Assembly: GCA_017405785.1 (NCBI GenBank)
Contig: JAFQZR010000030.1
Span: 30,652 to 94,651, forward strand
DNA length: 64,000 nt
Origin: Erysipelotrichaceae bacterium
GTDB taxonomy: Bacteria; Bacillota_I; Bacilli_A; Erysipelotrichales; Erysipelotrichaceae
Direction: 5' to 3'
Every line of letters begins with the position of its first letter. The first letter of the stretch is position 1. Made by a program: the position numbers and the translations under genes. Positions 35,801 through 43,194 of the stretch are shown piece after piece. The notes under the pieces are model-generated. The model made no database searches. It saw nothing but the letters and a program-made list of their open reading frames with translations, and was not told the origin of the DNA.

Positions 35801-36267
35801 TATCCACTCTCTATAAGCAGTTTCTTCAGCTGATCCATGCGGATCACCTGTTCATTGCGCAGTTCGATGATATGACGGCGGAAGGTTTCCACTGATGGAA
35901 GGTACCTTACAAGCGCCGTCGGATGGGTAATTATTACTCTCGGTTTATTTTCCAGTATTATGTCAGCCATGGTTTCCATCTGTCTGGCATACATGGTCGG
36001 AGTGGAAGCTATGGCTTCAACTCTTAAGGATTCCTCCACGCTGAAAAGCAGCACATCCTCTCCCAGCAGGGGGGTTAGCTTACGGTAAAGCTGCTGTGCT
36101 GTGTATAGGTTACTCTTGACGATCACCAGATTGCGTGGTTTCTGACGGAACGCCGTGGCAATCACCAGTGCTTCAGTGTTTGCTGCTAAAGATGATAATC
36201 CCCTTTTGCGGTTGTTTAAGGCCTTGACGGCTGCATCATCTTTCAGCAGACTGTAGAAATCTGTCAT
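32857..36267 (-). CDS. mfd: Transcription-repair coupling factor
   Basis: Removes RNA polymerase stalled at DNA damage and recruits UvrA. The 1136 residues show all parts: the UvrB-like N-terminal region, the polymerase-interaction CarD-like domain (LNEGDYVVHSHYGIGIYKG near 500), and the RecG-like translocase. Translocase motifs are LLCGDVGFGKTEVA, the DEEQRFG box, LSATPIPRTLQL and GRVGRSDRIAYAYL. The C-terminal TRCF domain completes the protein. It leads the rqcP-divIC operon and is divergent from the MATE gene. Confidence 0.97.
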   Translation of the reverse strand: MTDFYSLLKDDAAVKALNNRKRGLSSLAANTEALVIATAFRQKPRNLVIVKSNLYTAQQLYRKLTPLLGEDVLLFSVEESLRVEAIASTPTMYARQMETMADIILENKPRVIITHPTALVRYLPSVETFRRHIIELRNEQVIRMDQLKKLLIESGYRQAARVDQPLTFSMRGDVIDVFSIQENYPVRIEFFDDVIDSIRYFDMSSQRTIQPVKKVRIVPASTLIYDEDFEPVKDRIWEQFERDRYKTEFPDELKGEVERDISYLESHLFEHYLYRYRCFFNDTASILEYIEDPDVVLSTEEEIKTNVSQTLNETTEFITEMFRAGRSLCYFSVYMDYYRLIEQYNPYKISLYPDVDKDVTSGITQVFFPLLPLDKALEQIKKMAQNRKVILALEKTNRKLLEEEIKKNKLTGKVEFTEELFEEGFSYKNYTVLTAKELFGVVIKKGRYSRKFREAEVLDDYQDLNEGDYVVHSHYGIGIYKGIVTREVRGNHRDYLRILYKNDDELLVPLEQFRMVRKFVGSEGVGIRVSKLGSETWKKTREKVQKDVNDIAARLLQLYADREQNIGYAFLPDDDQMKEFEANFEYELTDDQRKAIEDVKRDMEKPKPMDRLLCGDVGFGKTEVAMIAAFKAVSNLKQVAYLCPTTILSRQHFNTFRERFKGFGVNIEIINRFVVESEQKRILKELKEGKVDILIGTHRILSNDVIFKDLGLLIVDEEQRFGVEAKGKIKELKRTIDVLSLSATPIPRTLQLSLVGIMSLSQLDTPPLNRMPIQTYVVEKNNGFIKEVIQRELARGGQVFYLHNNVSTIYQVAARLEIELPEARIAVAHGKMNRDEIEDVMYRFVSGEYDILVCTTIIETGIDISNANTVIIEKADTFGLSQLYQIRGRVGRSDRIAYAYLLYDSQKQLSEVAAKRLQAIKEFTELGSGYKIAMRDLTIRGAGDLLGERQAGFINTVGMDLYLDMLQEAIEARKGIERKPEESLQRITGNVDGYIPQQFAPEDYEKITLYQRIDKMRTRKDLNELQAEIADRYGRLPNSVKLLFEKKRAEIMLNSRMFESLDELEKECRLTMSPGYSQRVDGVKLFEKIAKLTVGIRLRYTNNRIVFFIPKRKNWITTVNEVMNIAEKAERQKNEA

Positions 36268-36365
36268 TCAAATACCTTCCTTTGAAAGATGTATGTTTAT
36301 TTTACATCAACGCTTCTGTTTTTTCTATAGTGATGTACTTTTCTTTTATTCACTAAAAAACTTTT

Positions 36366-36379
36366 CTATAATAAGACAA
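36366..36379 (+). promoter_or_regulatory. -10 box abutting the MATE start codon (candidate leaderless start)
   Basis: TATAAT at 36367-36372 is followed by seven bases and then the ATG at 36380. No Shine-Dalgarno site is visible. The -35 is weak (TTTTAT). A second possible pair upstream (TTTACA at 36301-36306, TATAGT at 36326-36331) would give a leadered transcript. Confidence 0.45.
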
Positions 36380-37789
36380 ATGGATAACGACAGAACTTCG
36401 AAGATAGGCCAGGATTTTACCCTGGGATCACTGTTAAGATTCGCCCTGCCCGGGCTGATGACAAATCTGTCATCCCGTCTGTTTGAAACACTGGATGACG
36501 CTCTTTTTGTTTCACGCTTTGTCGGACAGAATGCCCTGGCGGGAATCAAGATCCTGATGCCTATTGACGGTCTTATCTTCGGACTGACTCACATCTTCGG
36601 TATGGGCGCCAGCACCTATGCTGCTACGGAGATGGGCAAAGGCAACAAGGAAGAAGCCAACAGAATCTTCACAAAGATGATCCTTATGGGTCTGATCACC
36701 GGCAGTATTATCGCTGCCTTGATGATCACTTTTGATGATCAGATACTGACTTTCCTGGGTGCAGACAGAGACATTCTTCAGTATACGGAAGTATATGTGG
36801 CCATTACCTTCCTGGCTTTACCGTTCAAACTGGCTTCCATGAGCTTCGGTGCTTTCTATTCCGCCGCCGGTAAGCCTTCCATGGGTTTGTTTAACAGTAT
36901 CCTTTCCGGTGTTATCAACGTCATAACCGACTACATCACCATCGTAGTATTAAGAATGGGTGTTGCCGGAGCCGGTATTGCGACAAGCCTGGGTTTTATA
37001 GCCAACTTCCTGGTCGGTGTCATATTCTACATGCGCAAGCGTAATGATATCTTCTTCGTTAAGCCTGAAGGTTCATTCCTGCGTACTTTCGGTGAATCTT
37101 TCCATTATTCAATTTCGCAGTTCACTAACAGTATGACCATGAGCCTGACTTCCTTTGTGGTTAACAGAACGATCCTGTTTTACCTGGGCTCTGACGGTAT
37201 CGCAGCCAGATCAATAGTAAACGACCTCAGGCAGATACTGAACGCTGCCTTCATCGGATATGCTGCCACGGTAGGACCGATAATGGCTTATAATTACGGT
37301 GCGCGAAGACCGAAGATGCTTAAGAAAATACTGACCTATAACCTGAAGGTATGGTTTTTCGGCTGTACCGGCATGATGATACTGGGACAGCGGCTGAAAA
37401 GACCTCTGGTAACCCTGTTCATGAATCCGGAAACCTTTACTCAGTCATTCTATGACATGACTTATTTCGGCTTGACCATTGAACTGTTCGCTCCGATCTT
37501 TACGGCCGGATGTATCATGACCAACCGCATGTTTGTTGCTCTGAAAGCTCAGAAGGTAGCTACCGTATTATCCGTACTGCGTAACTTCGTCTTCCGTCTG
37601 GGAATCACCCTGATACTGCCGAGACTGTTTGGCGGCAATGCCATCTGGTTCTGCTTCCCTCTGTCGGAATTACTGGGCTGTACCTGCTGTGCGATAGCCA
37701 TCGCCATGAATGCCGACAACTATGGTTACGGCAAATCCGGGGTTGCTTATCTGATCGATACAAACACACCAACAACAGAAGCCACATAA
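36380..37789 (+). CDS. MATE family multidrug/sodium efflux transporter (first copy)
   Basis: A 469-residue MATE exporter with about twelve membrane helices in two related halves. Recognisable stretches: LLRFALPGLMTNLSSRLFETLDDALFVSRFVG at the start in outline, INVITDYITIVVLRMGVAGAGIATSLG in the middle, and GPIMAYNYGARRPKML opening the second half. Start set at the ATG at 36380: the open frame from 36293 adds a Phe-rich stretch unlike the family. It is divergent from mfd and ends at a bidirectional terminator. Substrate unknown. A second MATE gene lies at 49.5 kb. Confidence 0.85.
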   Translation: MDNDRTSKIGQDFTLGSLLRFALPGLMTNLSSRLFETLDDALFVSRFVGQNALAGIKILMPIDGLIFGLTHIFGMGASTYAATEMGKGNKEEANRIFTKMILMGLITGSIIAALMITFDDQILTFLGADRDILQYTEVYVAITFLALPFKLASMSFGAFYSAAGKPSMGLFNSILSGVINVITDYITIVVLRMGVAGAGIATSLGFIANFLVGVIFYMRKRNDIFFVKPEGSFLRTFGESFHYSISQFTNSMTMSLTSFVVNRTILFYLGSDGIAARSIVNDLRQILNAAFIGYAATVGPIMAYNYGARRPKMLKKILTYNLKVWFFGCTGMMILGQRLKRPLVTLFMNPETFTQSFYDMTYFGLTIELFAPIFTAGCIMTNRMFVALKAQKVATVLSVLRNFVFRLGITLILPRLFGGNAIWFCFPLSELLGCTCCAIAIAMNADNYGYGKSGVAYLIDTNTPTTEAT

Positions 37790-37790
37790 A

Positions 37791-37816
37791 AATCCGGTTT
37801 AACCGGATTCTATTTT
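37791..37816. terminator. Bidirectional terminator between MATE and esterase genes
   Basis: Near-perfect palindrome AATCCGGT / ACCGGATT with a three-base loop and T-rich flanks on both strands, between two convergent stop codons. Confidence 0.85.
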
Positions 37817-38622
37817 TATTCTTTTTCCTTCAGCAGGAATTCAATGCCCTTTTCAGCAGCAGGGATCCAGAATGACCAGTTATGGATACCAGGTGCTTCA
37901 TAGTACTCAATATCTGCTCCCCGCTGTTTGAAGAAGTCAGCCAGGTCACGGTTATTGGCGATGCCGAAATCTTCGGTTCCGCAGGCCATGAAGATCCTTG
38001 GATTCTCAATTCCCTTTTCGACGTTCTGTTTGAACTGCCATTCGGCGTTGATGTCGCTGTCTATTGCCTTGTCCAGATCACCGAACTGCTCAATGTAGTA
38101 TTCCAGGTTAGCCATGCGGGCATTTGGAGGGTTTTTCTTCATCTCCGCCAGTCCCTTGGCAATGGCTGCTGATGATAAGCCCATGGCGGCGCTGAAGGTT
38201 TCCGGGAACATAAGAGCAGCATGCATTGCACCGTATCCACCCATGGAGTTACCGCCGATATAAGTGTCTTCCTTAGTCGTGGCGATGCCATAGGTCTCGC
38301 GCAGGAAATTGATCAGGTCGACACCGATGAAAGTAGCGTATTTATGACCGGTTGCTTCTCTGTCCAGCCAGAAGCTGACACCGCCTGTAGGCATGACAAT
38401 GGCCAGATTGTATTTCATTGACCATTCAGCTACCGGAGTATGCTGCTGCCAGTCATCACAGTCACCGTTAAATCCGTGTAACAGGATCAGAGTCTTGGTT
38501 GGACGCTGATAATACGGATTGTCCTTCATGAAGAAACCGGCTTTCTTAGGCGGCAGATACATATGGAATTCACCGTTACGGGCTAATCCCATTGAAAAGA
38601 ATTTTACAAATTGGTATGACAT
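37816..38622 (-). CDS. Alpha/beta-hydrolase esterase (esterase D/PF00756-like)
   Basis: A 268-residue serine hydrolase. The N-terminal strand and oxyanion region LILLHGFNGDCDDWQQHT and the nucleophile elbow GNSMGGYGAMHAALMFPE (catalytic Ser) are clear. An Asp in CGTEDFGIANNRD and a His in YYEAPGIHNWSFW complete the triad. No signal peptide, so cytosolic. Start set at the ATG at 38622 with AGGAGGAT upstream; the open frame to 38715 has no site. Relatives include S-formylglutathione hydrolases and acetyl or feruloyl esterases; the substrate is unknown. Confidence 0.85.
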   Translation of the reverse strand: MSYQFVKFFSMGLARNGEFHMYLPPKKAGFFMKDNPYYQRPTKTLILLHGFNGDCDDWQQHTPVAEWSMKYNLAIVMPTGGVSFWLDREATGHKYATFIGVDLINFLRETYGIATTKEDTYIGGNSMGGYGAMHAALMFPETFSAAMGLSSAAIAKGLAEMKKNPPNARMANLEYYIEQFGDLDKAIDSDINAEWQFKQNVEKGIENPRIFMACGTEDFGIANNRDLADFFKQRGADIEYYEAPGIHNWSFWIPAAEKGIEFLLKEKE

Positions 38623-38743
38623 TGTTGATCCTCCTATTGATCTGTTCAACTTAATTATAGAATTCAGGCAGTGTTCAATGATACAAAAAAAGTGTCCTGT
38701 GGTTTCAAGTTTCACTGATAATTTACTAATGCCGATGTAGCGT

Positions 38744-38773
38744 TTGACAGTATTTGCCGAATTCCTTTATTAT
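38744..38773 (+). promoter_or_regulatory. Promoter of the antiterminator gene
   Basis: Consensus TTGACA (38744-38749), 18 bases, TATTAT (38768-38773). The predicted transcript starts near 38780, just before the RAT-like element. Confidence 0.7.
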
Positions 38774-38790
38774 ATATAATAGGAACAGAA

Positions 38791-38823
38791 GGTTTGTAAC
38801 TCGAGACTCTTCGAGGCTTATCC
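38791..38823 (+). promoter_or_regulatory. Candidate ribonucleic antiterminator (RAT) site
   Basis: GGTTTGTAACT followed by a CTCGA / TCGAG stem and AGGCTTATCC. This follows the LicT/SacY RAT layout (GGxTTGTxACT ... AGGCxxAxCC) and lies in the leader of a LicT-type antiterminator gene. Binding of the protein would stabilise this fold and block the overlapping terminator hairpin. Confidence 0.6.
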
Positions 38824-38876
38824 TTTGGAAATATAAACGGTTTTATGTTTTTGAGGTGGCAGGAAGAGTTTTTATT
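38806..38876 (+). terminator. Candidate leader terminator overlapping the RAT
   Basis: ACTCTTC (38806-38812) can pair with GAAGAGT (38863-38869), with inner GC/GC and CCT/AGG pairs. TTTTTATT follows directly. The 5' arm lies inside the RAT, so the two folds exclude each other, as in bgl/lic operons. The long, internally looped stem lowers certainty. Confidence 0.5.
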
Positions 38877-38890
38877 ATCTAGAGGGGCCT

Positions 38891-39709
38891 ATGATAGTAA
38901 TTAAGAACATCAACAACAATGTAGCACACTGTTATGATTCCAAAGGCCGTGAGGTTATCGCTTTCGGAAAGGGAATCGGTTTCTATAAGCCCGGAGAGGA
39001 CATTCCTTTAACGTCGATCAACCGTACCTTTTATAACATCAAGGATACGGATTACGGGGTTCTGAGATCCATTCCGACCATCGTAATCAATACTGCCATA
39101 TTCCTGACTGACTATGCCTCGGAAGAACTGTCAGTGACATTCCCTTCTTCCATGGCGCTGGTACTGGCCGACCACTTACAGTTCGCCATAACCAGAAAGA
39201 ACCAGAACATCTATCTGGCTCAGCCGATAATTCAGGACTTAACGCAGTTATATCCTGATGAAATGAGAGTAGCCGTCCATTGTCTTTCCATCATTAAGAA
39301 GATGACCGGTGAGACTCTGCCAAGACCTGAAGCCGGAACCCTGGCTCTGCACTTCGTCAATGACCGTATCCGGATAAGCAACTTTGACAATCTGGATAAT
39401 GCCAAGATGATCGAAGTATGCACCAGAATAATTGAGGAACAGTTCTCCATTACCATTGACAGAGACAGCTTCAACTACAGCCGTTTTGCCTCCCATCTGG
39501 ATTATCTGATCAGAAGACTTATCAACAATGACCAGATAAAAAGCCAGAACGATGAAATGTACAATCAGTTTGCCGAGAAGTATCCGGACACTCTGAAATG
39601 CGTCAACATGATTGATAACTACATCAACGAAAAGATAGCGATCAGAATGAACAAGGAAGAACTGCTGTATCTGGTCATCCACGTCAACAGACTGATCTCC
39701 AGAATGTAA
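38891..39709 (+). CDS. Transcriptional antiterminator with two PRD domains (LicT/BglG family)
   Basis: A 272-residue antiterminator. The N-terminal RNA-binding domain (about 1-55) has the family pattern KNINNNVAHCYDSKGREVIAFGKGIGF in outline, followed by two PTS regulation domains (about 70-165 and 175-272). PRD 1 carries His in ADHLQFAI and AVHCLSII; PRD 2 carries His in ASHLDYLI and LVIHVNRL. Phosphorylation of such residues by the PTS normally controls activity. The gene is alone: no PTS permease or glycosidase is adjacent, and a terminator follows. A RAT and terminator in its own leader suggest autoregulation. Confidence 0.9.
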   Translation: MIVIKNINNNVAHCYDSKGREVIAFGKGIGFYKPGEDIPLTSINRTFYNIKDTDYGVLRSIPTIVINTAIFLTDYASEELSVTFPSSMALVLADHLQFAITRKNQNIYLAQPIIQDLTQLYPDEMRVAVHCLSIIKKMTGETLPRPEAGTLALHFVNDRIRISNFDNLDNAKMIEVCTRIIEEQFSITIDRDSFNYSRFASHLDYLIRRLINNDQIKSQNDEMYNQFAEKYPDTLKCVNMIDNYINEKIAIRMNKEELLYLVIHVNRLISRM

Positions 39710-39715
39710 ACCGTG

Positions 39716-39776
39716 TTTTACATCGCCGCTAATGGAGAAAACCTAACCTAACCTGAATCATTAGTGCGATGTTAAA
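39716..39776. repeat. Large imperfect palindrome after the antiterminator gene
   Basis: Arms CATCGCCGCTAATG (39721-39734) and CATTAGTGCGATG (39759-39771) pair with a small bulge, extended outward by TTTTA / TTAAAA. The loop contains ACCTAACCTAACCT, a short tandem repeat. It precedes a separate terminator, so it may be a 3'-UTR structure or a small palindromic insertion. Confidence 0.55.
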
Positions 39777-39806
39777 AAAGATTTGGAGTATTTCCAAATC
39801 TTTTTT
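39774..39806. terminator. Bidirectional terminator between antiterminator and RlmI-like genes
   Basis: AAAAAAGATTTGGA / TCCAAATCTTTTTT hairpin with A and T runs on either side, between two convergent genes. Confidence 0.9.
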
Positions 39807-39813
39807 CATGTTT

Positions 39814-41016
39814 TTAAACGATCTGCAGTATGTAGAATTTCAGATAATCCGTTTCCGGCACATTAAGCATGACCGGATGGTCTTCCCGCTGCTGGGATAC
39901 GGAAACCATGCGCATCTGAATTCCTGTTTTTTCACTGGCTTCCTTCAGCATCTTTTCGAAAAGCTGATGAGGCATGAAATGTGAACAGGAGCAGGTAGCC
40001 AGATATCCGCCCTTAGGCAGTAACTTCATGGCCTTACTGTTGATCTCCAGATAGCCGTTATACGCATTATTGACAGTCCGGCGGCTCTTGGTAAAAGCCG
40101 GCGGGTCCAGGATGATCAGATCATATTCTTTCTTATTGACCTTATCCAGATAATCAAACACGTCATCAACGACGAAATCTACCTTCAGTCCGTTGAGCTC
40201 AGCGTTCTTTTCAGCCTGTCTGACAGCTGTTTCCGAGATATCGACAGCTGTTACCCTGGCAGCCTTTCCCAGCGCACAGTTGAGCGCAAATGATCCTGTG
40301 TGGGTAAAACAGTCAAGTACCTTCCTACCTTCACAGATACGTCCCACTCTTTCACGGTTACGCTTCTGATCCAGGAAGAAACCGGTTTTCTGACCGTTTT
40401 CCACGTCTACATAATACTTTATTCCATTCTCCGTTATTACGGTTTCCGCTGAGAGTTCGTCTTCTCTGTAATACCAGCCCTTGTATTCTTCCAGGCCTTC
40501 CAGCTTACGGATAGTGACGTCGTTTCTTTCAAAAATTCCTCTGATCAACTGACCGTCTTCTCTTAACACCTTTAATAATAAAGGGAATATGACATCCTTC
40601 AGCTTTTCAATACCGAAGGTCAGAGTCTGAGCTACCAGGATATCATTGAAACGGTCAACCGTTAATCCCGGGAATCCGTCTGATTCACCGAAGATCACAC
40701 GGCAGCATTCCATCTGATCCTTCATTACCGTTTTGCGGTAATTCCAGGCATACTGTATTCTTCTTAACCAGAAACCTTCATCATAGGAAAGCGAAAAATC
40801 TCGGCTGATAAGTCTGACTCTGATCTTGCTTAAGTCAGAGATCAGACCGCTTCCGATATAGTTGCCCTTTCCCGTTATGACATCGACGATATCGCCGTTT
40901 TCGTATTCGCCGTCAATACTGTCAATATCGCTTTCATATAACCATGGGTGACCGCTCTTCAGCCATCTTTCACCCTTACCGGTCACTGAAACGCATGCAT
41001 ATTCTCTTTTCTTCAT
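39814..41016 (-). CDS. Class I rRNA large-subunit methyltransferase (RlmI family)
   Basis: SAM-dependent methyltransferase of the RlmI/YccW family, which makes m5C in 23S rRNA. An N-terminal PUA domain (about 1-75, with GERWLKSGHPWLYESDI) is followed by the EEHEA-type region and the Rossmann methyltransferase. Motifs: RKVLDCFTHTGSFALNCA (SAM site), ILDPPAFTKSR and ATCSCSHFM. In RlmI the catalytic Cys lies in such a C-S-C run. Normal length at 400 residues. It is the last gene of the run that begins at pepT, one base after pth. Confidence 0.88.
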   Translation of the reverse strand: MKKREYACVSVTGKGERWLKSGHPWLYESDIDSIDGEYENGDIVDVITGKGNYIGSGLISDLSKIRVRLISRDFSLSYDEGFWLRRIQYAWNYRKTVMKDQMECCRVIFGESDGFPGLTVDRFNDILVAQTLTFGIEKLKDVIFPLLLKVLREDGQLIRGIFERNDVTIRKLEGLEEYKGWYYREDELSAETVITENGIKYYVDVENGQKTGFFLDQKRNRERVGRICEGRKVLDCFTHTGSFALNCALGKAARVTAVDISETAVRQAEKNAELNGLKVDFVVDDVFDYLDKVNKKEYDLIILDPPAFTKSRRTVNNAYNGYLEINSKAMKLLPKGGYLATCSCSHFMPHQLFEKMLKEASEKTGIQMRMVSVSQQREDHPVMLNVPETDYLKFYILQIV

Positions 41017-41017
41017 A

Positions 41018-41590
41018 TTACTTCTTGTTTCTGATATTATGTTTGTTCATTATGACCTGAAATTTATCTGTCATGAACTCCCTGCAGGCCCGGCTGGCTT
41101 CATCTATGCTGGTCTGCCATTTTTCCAGTTCTTCACCCCAGAAACCTGAAAGTACATAATCTCTGGCGTCATCTTTCTTATCGCTGCCAATACCGACTCT
41201 GATACGGCAAAACTTCTGGGTTCCCAGATGAGCTATGATGCTCTTGATGCCGTTATGTCCACCGGCACTGCCGCTTTCTCTCAAGCGGATGTTTCCTACC
41301 GGCAGATCAAGGTCATCATATACTACCAGTACATCCTTTTCCGGATCCAGATGATAGTATCTGACCGCCTTGCCGACAGCTTCTCCGGAGAGATTCATAT
41401 ATGTCTGAGGTTTCATCAGAATAATCTGTTCACCTTTATATGTGATCTTGGCTATAAGCGCGTTAAAAGCGCGGCGAGATATCTTTACATTCAGGCCGTC
41501 TGCTACTTTATCAAGGCATAAGAACCCGGTATTATGCCTGGTGTTTTCATATTCTTTTCCCGGATTCCCCAAACCAACTATCAGTTTCAT
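41018..41590 (-). CDS. pth: Peptidyl-tRNA hydrolase
   Basis: Releases tRNA from peptidyl-tRNAs that drop off the ribosome. The N-terminal VGLGNPGKEYENTRHNTGF holds catalytic His19. The middle has MKPQTYMNLSGEAVGKA, and DDLDLPVGNIRLRESGSAGGHNGIKS is the strong family signature. Family length at 190 residues. It is flanked by the TcdA-like and RlmI-like genes in one direction and close spacing, part of a translation and RNA-modification block. Confidence 0.96.
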   Translation of the reverse strand: MKLIVGLGNPGKEYENTRHNTGFLCLDKVADGLNVKISRRAFNALIAKITYKGEQIILMKPQTYMNLSGEAVGKAVRYYHLDPEKDVLVVYDDLDLPVGNIRLRESGSAGGHNGIKSIIAHLGTQKFCRIRVGIGSDKKDDARDYVLSGFWGEELEKWQTSIDEASRACREFMTDKFQVIMNKHNIRNKK

Positions 41591-41609
41591 ACGCTGTAAT
41601 TATACACAA

Positions 41610-42305
41610 TTATTCTGCCGTGTCTATTATTTCCTTAATACATTCCTTCCGGCAAATCAATCCGGCTGTTGCCGGTACAAATATCATTGAACCCAGTACG
41701 CCTGATTCATTCATAGGCAAAGCCTCTTCGGCTGAACAGACGACCTTCAGTTTCATGTCAATACCGTTTCTTCTGGCAAGGTACCTTAACTTCTTGGCCA
41801 GAGGGTCTTTTTCCGTCTTGTTCAGAGTTGTAATGATCAGTTTTTCCGGATTCAGCTTTCTGGCTGTGCCCAGACATGCGATAAACGGGATGCCGTTATT
41901 CTGACAGTATTTCCATATGGCCAGCTTGCCTTCAGTATCATCAATGGCATCGATGACATAATCAGGTTTACTGTCAAAACAAGATCCGACCGTTTCCCCG
42001 TCAACCAGTATCTTCTTGCATATAACCTGGATATCAGGATTGATGCTGAGCATTCTTTCCTTAAGAGCATCCGTCTTATCCTGACCAACCGTAGTCTGAA
42101 CCGCTTCCAGTTGTCTGTTAAGGTTGCTTGGTTCAACTTTGTCACTGTCAACGATGGTCATTTTACCGATACCGCTTCTGACCAGTGCTTCTGCACTGAA
42201 AGAACCTACGCCGCCCAAACCAAATAACACAACATGGCTGTTCTGCAGTTTCTCAAGATTCTCTTTTCCCAGTACGTTGATCACTCGTTCAAACTGATTT
42301 TCCAT
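41610..42305 (-). CDS. ThiF/HesA-family E1-like enzyme (TcdA-type)
   Basis: A 231-residue adenylating enzyme. The nucleotide site VVLFGLGGVGSFSAEALVRSGIG and the loop NLNRQ (SNLNRQ) are clear. The zinc cysteines of larger family members appear absent. Closest layout is TcdA (CsdL/YgdL), which dehydrates N6-threonylcarbamoyladenosine in tRNA to the cyclic form; this suits its place next to miaA and pth. Start set at the ATG at 42305, overlapping the miaA end by 17 bases; the frame to 42365 is an extension inside miaA. Confidence 0.8.
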   Translation of the reverse strand: MENQFERVINVLGKENLEKLQNSHVVLFGLGGVGSFSAEALVRSGIGKMTIVDSDKVEPSNLNRQLEAVQTTVGQDKTDALKERMLSINPDIQVICKKILVDGETVGSCFDSKPDYVIDAIDDTEGKLAIWKYCQNNGIPFIACLGTARKLNPEKLIITTLNKTEKDPLAKKLRYLARRNGIDMKLKVVCSAEEALPMNESGVLGSMIFVPATAGLICRKECIKEIIDTAE

Positions 42306-43194
42306 CTCTCCACTCTCTGATATCTTCGATGATTCTTTCCAGATATCCTTCTTCCGTAACATCATACCATCTTACCGGCATCTGATGATTCCACCATGTG
42401 TACTGCCTCTTGGCAAACTGTCTGGTATGCGTCTTTATCGTCTTAACGGTTTCTTCCAGAGTCTTATCACCTGAGAAGTATTCCCTGAATTCCTTATAGC
42501 CAATACCCTGCAGGCCCTTGGCATCCCAGTCGTATTTCTCATTTAAAGCAGTGACTTCTGCCAGAAGTCCGTTGTCCATCATCATATCAACACGCATGTC
42601 AATGCGTTTTTTTAACAGTTCCCTGTCCATCGTTAATCCGACAATGAAACTGTCATATATCTGAATATGCTGCTGTCCGGCTTCCTGCCGGCTTTTGAGA
42701 TTGCCGCTGTCTGCCAACTGTAAGGCTCTGACAATACGGCGGCGGTTATTAGGGTGGATCTTCTCCGTTGACTTAGGATCAGTCCGCAATAACCTCTCAT
42801 ACAGCTCTTGGGTACTCATGTCTTCATATTCTTCATGAGTGTTTTCCATTTCCACGAAATCGTAGTCATACAGCATCGCCTTGATATAGAGACCGGTACC
42901 GCCGCATACTACCGGCAGCTTTCCTCTTTCACTGATCTCTTCTATCTTCTTTCTGGCGTCCAGCTGAAAATGTCTGACACTGTACTCTTCACCGATATTG
43001 ACATAGTCAAGCAGATGGTGAGGAATGCCTTCCATTTCTTCTTCTTTTATCTTGGCACTGCCGATATTGAGTTCACGGTATACCTGAACACTGTCACCGT
43101 TAATGATCTCACCGTTGAACCGCTGGGCCAGCTTTATGGCCACATCGCTTTTGCCGACGGCAGTCGGTCCCACTACACTTATGACCTTATACAC
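42289..43194 (-). CDS. miaA: tRNA dimethylallyltransferase
   Basis: Adds a dimethylallyl group to A37 of tRNAs that read UNN codons. The P-loop is VVGPTAVGKSDVA. NGDSVQVYRELNIGSAK, PHHLLDYV, and PVVCGGTGLYIKAMLYDY follow in family order, with NRRRIVRALQ further on and the C-terminal GIGYKEF and THTRQFAKRQYTWW. Normal length at 301 residues. It overlaps the mutL end by 8 bases. The mutL-miaA pairing is common in bacteria. Confidence 0.96.
   Translation of the reverse strand: MYKVISVVGPTAVGKSDVAIKLAQRFNGEIINGDSVQVYRELNIGSAKIKEEEMEGIPHHLLDYVNIGEEYSVRHFQLDARKKIEEISERGKLPVVCGGTGLYIKAMLYDYDFVEMENTHEEYEDMSTQELYERLLRTDPKSTEKIHPNNRRRIVRALQLADSGNLKSRQEAGQQHIQIYDSFIVGLTMDRELLKKRIDMRVDMMMDNGLLAEVTALNEKYDWDAKGLQGIGYKEFREYFSGDKTLEETVKTIKTHTRQFAKRQYTWWNHQMPVRWYDVTEEGYLERIIEDIREWRDGKSV

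Noticed and set aside
32227..36267. Evidence of a sporulating organism from the mfd-rqcP-divIC cluster
   Set aside because: The sporulation genes found in this cluster in Bacillus (spoVT, yabP, yabQ) are missing, and the order alone says nothing on sporulation.
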